NCBI GenBank assembly: GCA_037367405.1
Contig: JAZKJV010010136.1
Coordinates: 62,001 to 126,000 of the forward strand
Source: Ottelia alismoides
Taxonomy: Eukaryota > Streptophyta > Magnoliopsida > Alismatales > Hydrocharitaceae
Length of the DNA: 64,000 nt
Direction of reading: 5' to 3'
Made by a program: the position numbers and the translations under genes. Shown here piece by piece: positions 59,087-64,000 of the stretch (position 1 is its first letter; each line of letters starts with the position of its first letter). Under the pieces are notes generated by a model that was not told the origin of the DNA, did no database searches, and worked only from the letters and a program-made list of their open reading frames with translations.

Positions 59087-61298
59087 GTTTCTACCCTCAT
59101 TAATTCAATCAAATTAATGATATCTTGTCGTTAGGTAGAATGGACTAATTAAAAACCACTTTAATTAATGATGAGTTATTCACAAGTGCGGATTTATTTT
59201 ACTTGGGCAAGCCCAAGGTCGAACTCAGGGAGGCAGCTGTCTCCCTAGGTAAATTTTAAGCTAATTCAGAGGTCGGATTTTCAGAAGAATATTTTTGATA
59301 CTTTTTGTCAAATTTTATGCAATTTAAAATAAAGACGAAGCAATTTCAGGCCAGTTTTACAGGTTAAATTAGAAATATAGTATAATTAAGTCAAAAAATT
59401 ATGAAACTTGGCCATAATATGAAATGCAATGAAATAAAGCTACACTATTTTTTTGGATTTTTCTGACACTTTATGTATTTACTATGAATAAAATATGAAT
59501 GCAAGGTGATTTTTACAAAATTAATTTTAATAAATACCAAATCAAATTATTTCTAGTTAGAAAAATTATCCTAGATAGATCTAAGTATGATGAATCCAGA
59601 AAAATTAATGAACCTAAAATTCTATGTGATTTGGGCCTATTAAAATCAATTAAGGAAATTACTACTAATTTATTCATGCCTCATGATAAGTGCAAATGCG
59701 ATGATTTTTTGCTACAATGTGAAATACATTATCCTAAGTCTAATGTGAATTTTTGATAATTTTTGGAGCAACAAGGAATTTAATATAAATTAAAAGGCAC
59801 ATAGTGGGCAAAATATGGAAATTTCACCAATTTCATAATATTAAATTCCCAAAATGTCACAAAAATGAAACACATGTCAATCAGATAGAGGATAAGATAA
59901 GCTACATCACGTAATTTTTAGAATTAAAAAATAATGCCAAATGGACACCTAAATATGGGTGCAAAGTCGGGGACCAATTTGCAAATCAGAAAATAAAATT
60001 ACTGAAAATTAAACATGCTGATAGAGACTTAAATTCAATTACCTATAATATTGGGGGTATGCATGCAAAATGCCCAGATGAACATGTGTTCCTCACGTGA
60101 TGCTCCTGGTAGGGACTAATATATAATTTCACCAACTTATAGGGGCCTCAATGCAAAATGCCCAGACCGCACATGAGGAATACATGATATCTAGGCTTAG
60201 TAGGCGTTAGAGGCTCGGGTACGCTGCAGGCTCGGGCATGCTTCAGAATGGCTTCGGGGGCTCCGGGCTTAAGGTTCGGGGAAGAGGCTCGGAGGGCATG
60301 ACGTGGTGCGCCAAGAACCGTTGGATCAAGTCTGATCGAACGGTCGCTGATGGCTCCTGGGATGAAGCGATGTGATGTGTTGCAAGATGCACGATCCTCG
60401 CGAGATCGGACGACTGTTGTAGGTCGGAGGCGATGGTGACATGGACAAATGCGGGCGGTTGGATCCTCCTGATCCAACTGAGGCAGGGCACTGGTGATGT
60501 GGCTCGATCAGAACCGTCCTATCTTAAGGATCGGACGGCCGCTGTAGGTCGGAGGCGAACGTAGCTCGATCAGAACCGTCTGATCTTGAGGATCGTACGG
60601 CTGTTGTGCTTCGTGCTCCTCCGGTCTGCCGCCTCCTGCGGCAGACGTGACTGGGCTCCAACGAAGCCTCCTTAGCCTCGCCGACTTGGTTCTTGCTCGA
60701 CGTTGATCACCGGAGGCTCCTACATAGCTGGGGATGATCGTGGAAGCGTGCGGAGTGCCCAAGGGCCTTGGATGAATCTGGGGTGTTCTGGAAGTCGGAG
60801 AAGATGAAGCTTGAAGGAGCTCCGGTGACAACTCCGATCAGTGAAGAAGAGGGACCTGCATGGTTAGTGGATGCAAGAAAATTGTGTGTTTTTGTTCGTG
60901 GAGTGTTGTGTTGATGGTGACGACCAGAGGTTCTTCTCCGCCGGGAAGGCGGAGCTGTGGTTGGAGGGGAACTCGATGCGACGTGGTGGCAAGTGAATGG
61001 TTGTGCAAGGATCAGAGATCCAAGGCAGAGCTCGGTGGATGATTGTGGAGGGCAAAGATGAGGGGGAATGCGGAATAAATTTCGAGGAAGACGAGGAGAG
61101 ATAAGATGGAGATCGGAGAGGGTAATGGAGGAGTCTACCTGGGGTCAGAAGCTCAGAGAAGAGCTTCCTGGTCTTCGCTCAAGGGTCGGTAGCATCCCGA
61201 GCTCAAGCAGCTCGTCGGAGGAGATACAGAGTATAGGACAGGAATGGGTATGAGGACTGATGGGATTTGGAGGATGTACAGTGAATAGATGAGGGTCA
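59087..61298 (-). repeat. 3' LTR of Athila/Tat-like element E
   Basis: It lies directly downstream (minus strand) of E's integrase and polypurine tract. On the + strand it begins near TGTTTCTACC (59087) and ends with ...GGGTCA at 61298, giving TG...CA in minus orientation. The AT-rich U5 side (59087-60150) is homologous to 29589-30703; the GC-rich side spans 60150-61290. Frames at 60148-60831 and 60860-61253 fall inside the LTR and are not called. The inner boundary at 59087 is uncertain by some tens of bases. Confidence 0.65.
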
Positions 61299-61339
61299 CT
61301 CTCCCCCCTATACTTTGGATCAGGTCATCCTAAGTATAG
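61299..61339 (-). promoter_or_regulatory. Polypurine tract of E with inverted partner
   Basis: Minus strand: CTATACTTAGGAT (61339-61327), a short loop, then ATCCAAAGTATAGGGGGG ending at about 61303, followed by AGAG and the proposed LTR start. The tract is thus the 3' arm of a hairpin, like the four modules near 57.6-57.96 kb. Confidence 0.7.
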
Positions 61340-61574
61340 TCATAGATGAAGTTGGGGTGAGTGATCAGAGTAGCGGGAGGGAGGGGGAGAATGTATAGGA
61401 GTGATGGGTATATACAAGGATCGCGGTCTGAATCTTTCTAGATGTTGCTGATGACTAGAGTCTATTGCTGCAAGGTTTCATGTGTGGCTCTATGTATCTC
61501 TGCTGACTCCGTTTTACGCATGAATACAATCTCCTCGTCATGGACTAATTGCTCATTGGGATCGATGAAGTGCT

Positions 61575-62700
61575 TCAACAGTGTCCATTGACTAAGAATG
61601 TCTGTGCGTCATCTGTGAGATCTGAGATCTCAACACACCCACTGTCATGGACATTACGGACAATGAATGGGCCCATCCACTTTGATTTCAGCTTGCCTTC
61701 GAATACTTTCAGCCTTGCATTGAACAACCATACCTTCTCTCCAGGAACAAAGGTCTTTCGTCTGATATATCTATCATGCCAATGCTTAACTTTGTCCTTG
61801 TACACCGAACTATTGTCGTAGGCTCGGTTTCCGACTTCCACAAGCTCATTCAAATCCATGTCTCTCTATTTTTGTCCTAGGTGTATGATCCAGTTGACCT
61901 TTTTGATTGCCCATTCTGATTTGTGCACTAATTCTGCGGACAAATGGCATGGCTTCCCAAAATACCATCCTAAATGGAGAGGTTCCTAACGATGTCTTAT
62001 AAGCTATCCTATAAGCCCACAGGACTTGATCCAAGATCTGAGACCAGTCCTTCCTGTCTGGGCGGACAAGCTTCTGCAATATGGTTTTCACCTCCCTATT
62101 TGACACCTCAGCCATACCATTGGTATGTGGGTGGTAAGGACTCGTGACACGGTGTTCAATGCCGTAATCCTTTAAGAGTTTCTTCACATCTCTGTTTAAA
62201 AAGTGGCTACCCCCATCTGATATCAACATTTTTGGGATCCCGAACCTAGAGATGATATGATCTCTAATGAATTTACAGACAGTCCTTCTGTTTGTGGCTC
62301 GGGTTGGGATAGCCACCACCCATCTGGATAGATAGTCTACCGCAAGAAGGATATATTCGAATCCGTGGCTAACAGGGAATAGGCCCATGAAGTCGATGCC
62401 CCAGGTGTCAAAGACATCACAAATGATGACATGTTGCATTGGCATCTCGTCCTTGGACCCAATGGTTCCTCCCATTCTCTGGCATACTGGGCATGAATTC
62501 GCAAAGATGATGGCATCGCGAAACAGAGTCAGCCATTATAAGTCACACTGAAGTACCTTCCATGTGGTCCTCTTCCCGGAACGGTGTCCTCCTACCTCAA
62601 GACTATGGCATAGAGAAAGGACACTCTGGTATTCCTCCTGAGGAATACACCGCCTCCAGACACAATCCATTCCTACAAAGAAAAGGATTAGATCCTCCTA
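61575..62700 (-). pseudogene. Integrase remnant of Athila/Tat-like element E
   Basis: The zinc-finger side at about 62700-62480 has CHSLEVGGH and CPVCQRMGG, giving H/H and C/C ligands, with a stop between them. The frame 62475-61846 (209 codons) is open and holds the catalytic core: WGIDFMG, ILLAVDYLSRW, ISDGGSHF and VSNREVK, so D, D and E are all present. A second frame, 61859-61575, gives the C-terminal part (VPGEKVWLFNARLKVFEGKL, then KWMGPF). The two overlap by a frameshift. This is the best-preserved core in the window, but the polyprotein as a whole is broken. Confidence 0.88.
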
Positions 62701-62723
62701 GTGGTAATGTCTAGAATCCGATT

Positions 62724-63558
62724 TTAGTCTAGAAAAGGATAGTTCACAATGTTGGCGTACCATGGGAGTGAGTCGACAACAAAAATCGACTCGTCAGGGA
62801 AGGAATCTCGAATCGGTGAATCCTCAGAAGCATCAAGATCCTCGAGACGGGAGAGGTGATCAGCGACTACGTTCTTCTTTACAGGTTTATCTTGAATGTT
62901 CAAACCAAACTCTTGGATAAGTAGAGTCCACCTAAGAAGATGCGTCTTCGTATCCTTCTTTTCCATTAAATACCTAGCGTTGTATGGTTAGTGAACACAA
63001 TTACCTTGGATCCGATTAAGTGAGATCTGAATTTGTCCAAGGAAAACACTACCGCAGGCATCTCCTTTTCCGTAACTATATAGTTATGCTGAGCAGGATC
63101 AAGCACTTTGCTTGCATAGTGTATGGCAAATGGGACGCCATCCCTCCTCTGTCCTAATAAAGCCCCAACAACAAAGTCTGACGCATCCATCATGATCTCA
63201 AAAGGCAGAGACCAATCTGGGGCTTGTAGGATCGAGGTGTCCATGATCATTCCTTGTAATACCTTAAAGGCCTAGAGATATTTGTGATCAACAATAAACT
63301 CCATGTCCTTGCCTAAAAGCTCAGTTAGAGGTCAGGGTATTTTAGAAAAATCTTTGATAAATCTTCGATGAAATCCGACATGCCCGAGGAAAGATCGAAA
63401 TTGTCTCACGTTGGTTGGTGGCTGGAGTCATCTGATCACATCCACCTTGGCAGGGTCAACCTCCATTCCTCTTTTGGAGATGACATGCCCAACACAATAC
63501 CCTCCGTTACCATGAAGTGACTTTTCCCCCAGGAGAGCACCAGATTGACCTCACAACA
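62724..63558 (-). pseudogene. RT 3' part and RNase H remnant of E
   Basis: From 63558 down: KRGMEVDPAKVDVI and VRQFRSFLGHVGFHRRFIKD (end of RT, with several stops), then 63250-62966 with WSLPFEIMMDASDFVVGALL (first RNase H Asp), IHYASKVLDPAQHNYIVTEK and FRSHLIGSKVIVFTNHTTL. 62966-62724 follows with LRWTLLIQEFGLNIQDKP and NVVADHLSRL. The wording of the tail (PDESIFVVDSLPWYANIVNY) is typical of Athila-type pol. Confidence 0.87.
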
Positions 63559-64000
63559 TCATTTTAGGACTCGATCCAGATTCCTAAGACAATAATCGAA
63601 GGAATCACCATGGATCGAAAAGTCATCCATGAAGACTTTCAGGAATTCATCGACCATTTGGGCGAATACATCAGTCATGCACCTTTGAAAAGTACCATGA
63701 GCATTGCATAACCCGAAAGGCATGCGTCTGAAGGCATAGGTACCAAAGGGACGTGTGAACATGTTCTTTTCCTGGTCCTTCAGAGCTATGGCTACTTGAT
63801 TGAAGGCCGAGAACCCATCCAAGAAGCAGAAGAATTTTTCCCTGCTAATCTCTCCATGATCTGATCAGTAAATAGTAGGGGGAAATGATCCTTCTTCATC
63901 GCAGCATTCAAGCGTTTGTAATCCACACAGACGTGCCACGACGTGGGTACTCACATCACGATTTCCTCTCCGTCTTCATTGGTTGTTGTATGAATTCCCA
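63559..64000 (-). pseudogene. Reverse transcriptase remnant of E, cut by window edge
   Basis: Minus strand from the window end: WHVCVDYKRLNAAMKKDHFP (about 63940-63880), then after a frameshift 63822-63559 with MDGFSAFNQVAIALKDQEK, FRRMPFGLCNAHGTFQRCM and the active-site segment VFMDDFSIHG, both aspartates intact. MPFGLCNA and FMDDFS are standard for plant Athila/Tat RT. The rest of the element continues beyond 64000. Confidence 0.9.

Noticed and set aside
60148..61253. Several open frames in GC-rich sequence on both strands
   Set aside because: They fall inside the proposed LTR of E, overlap each other on both strands and are Ser/Pro/Arg-rich, as expected of GC-rich non-coding DNA.

Overview
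The window looks like heterochromatin from a flowering plant with a large, retrotransposon-rich genome. I found no host gene, tRNA, rRNA, CRISPR array or prokaryotic-type locus. Almost every interval I could assign belongs to an LTR retrotransposon, and the coding parts are broken by stops and frameshifts. Plant origin is inferred from the element lineages: Ty1/copia with a tRNA-iMet primer site, a Tekay/Del-like chromovirus with a C-terminal chromodomain, and Athila/Tat-like Ty3/gypsy pol and gag. The species cannot be told from the sequence.

Layout. (1) 1-22305 holds three members of one Ty1/copia family with LTRs of about 2.5 kb. Element A (+, 1-8262, left end outside the window) and element C (+, 12040-22305, 3' LTR truncated) both sit inside or against an older reverse-strand member, B (8263-12039). 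(2) 22306-29588 holds a minus-strand Athila/Tat-like gag remnant, a long non-coding tract with an LTR-like block, and a degraded minus-strand primer site. (3) 29589-30703 plus 51406 to about 52690 is an Athila/Tat-like LTR (minus) split by (4) a complete Tekay/Del-like element G (+, 30704-51400, target duplication GGCAA). G's 5' LTR is in turn split by (5) a complete copia element D (+, 33197-43535, target duplication GATGT). (6) 52690-58070 is AT-rich non-coding sequence with polypurine-tract-like modules. (7) 58075-59086 is a broken minus-strand integrase. (8) 59087-64000 is the 3' LTR, polypurine tract and integrase, RNase H and reverse transcriptase remnants of another minus-strand Athila/Tat-like element, E.

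The nesting gives a relative history. B is older than A and C. The Athila/Tat-like LTR is older than G, and G is older than D. Removing D and one copy of its target duplication restores a 5' LTR of 2685 bp for G, against 2690 bp for its 3' LTR, and G's intact 3' LTR shows the empty site.

The strongest unexplained signal is in the copia LTRs. They carry many near-perfect inverted repeats whose arms are separated by exactly three bases, and in several the arms differ between copies A, C and D by paired, compensatory changes. A 44-nt hairpin in R/U5 shows this best. A second signal is a set of repeated polypurine-tract modules, each with its own inverted partner, next to the minus-strand gypsy integrases.
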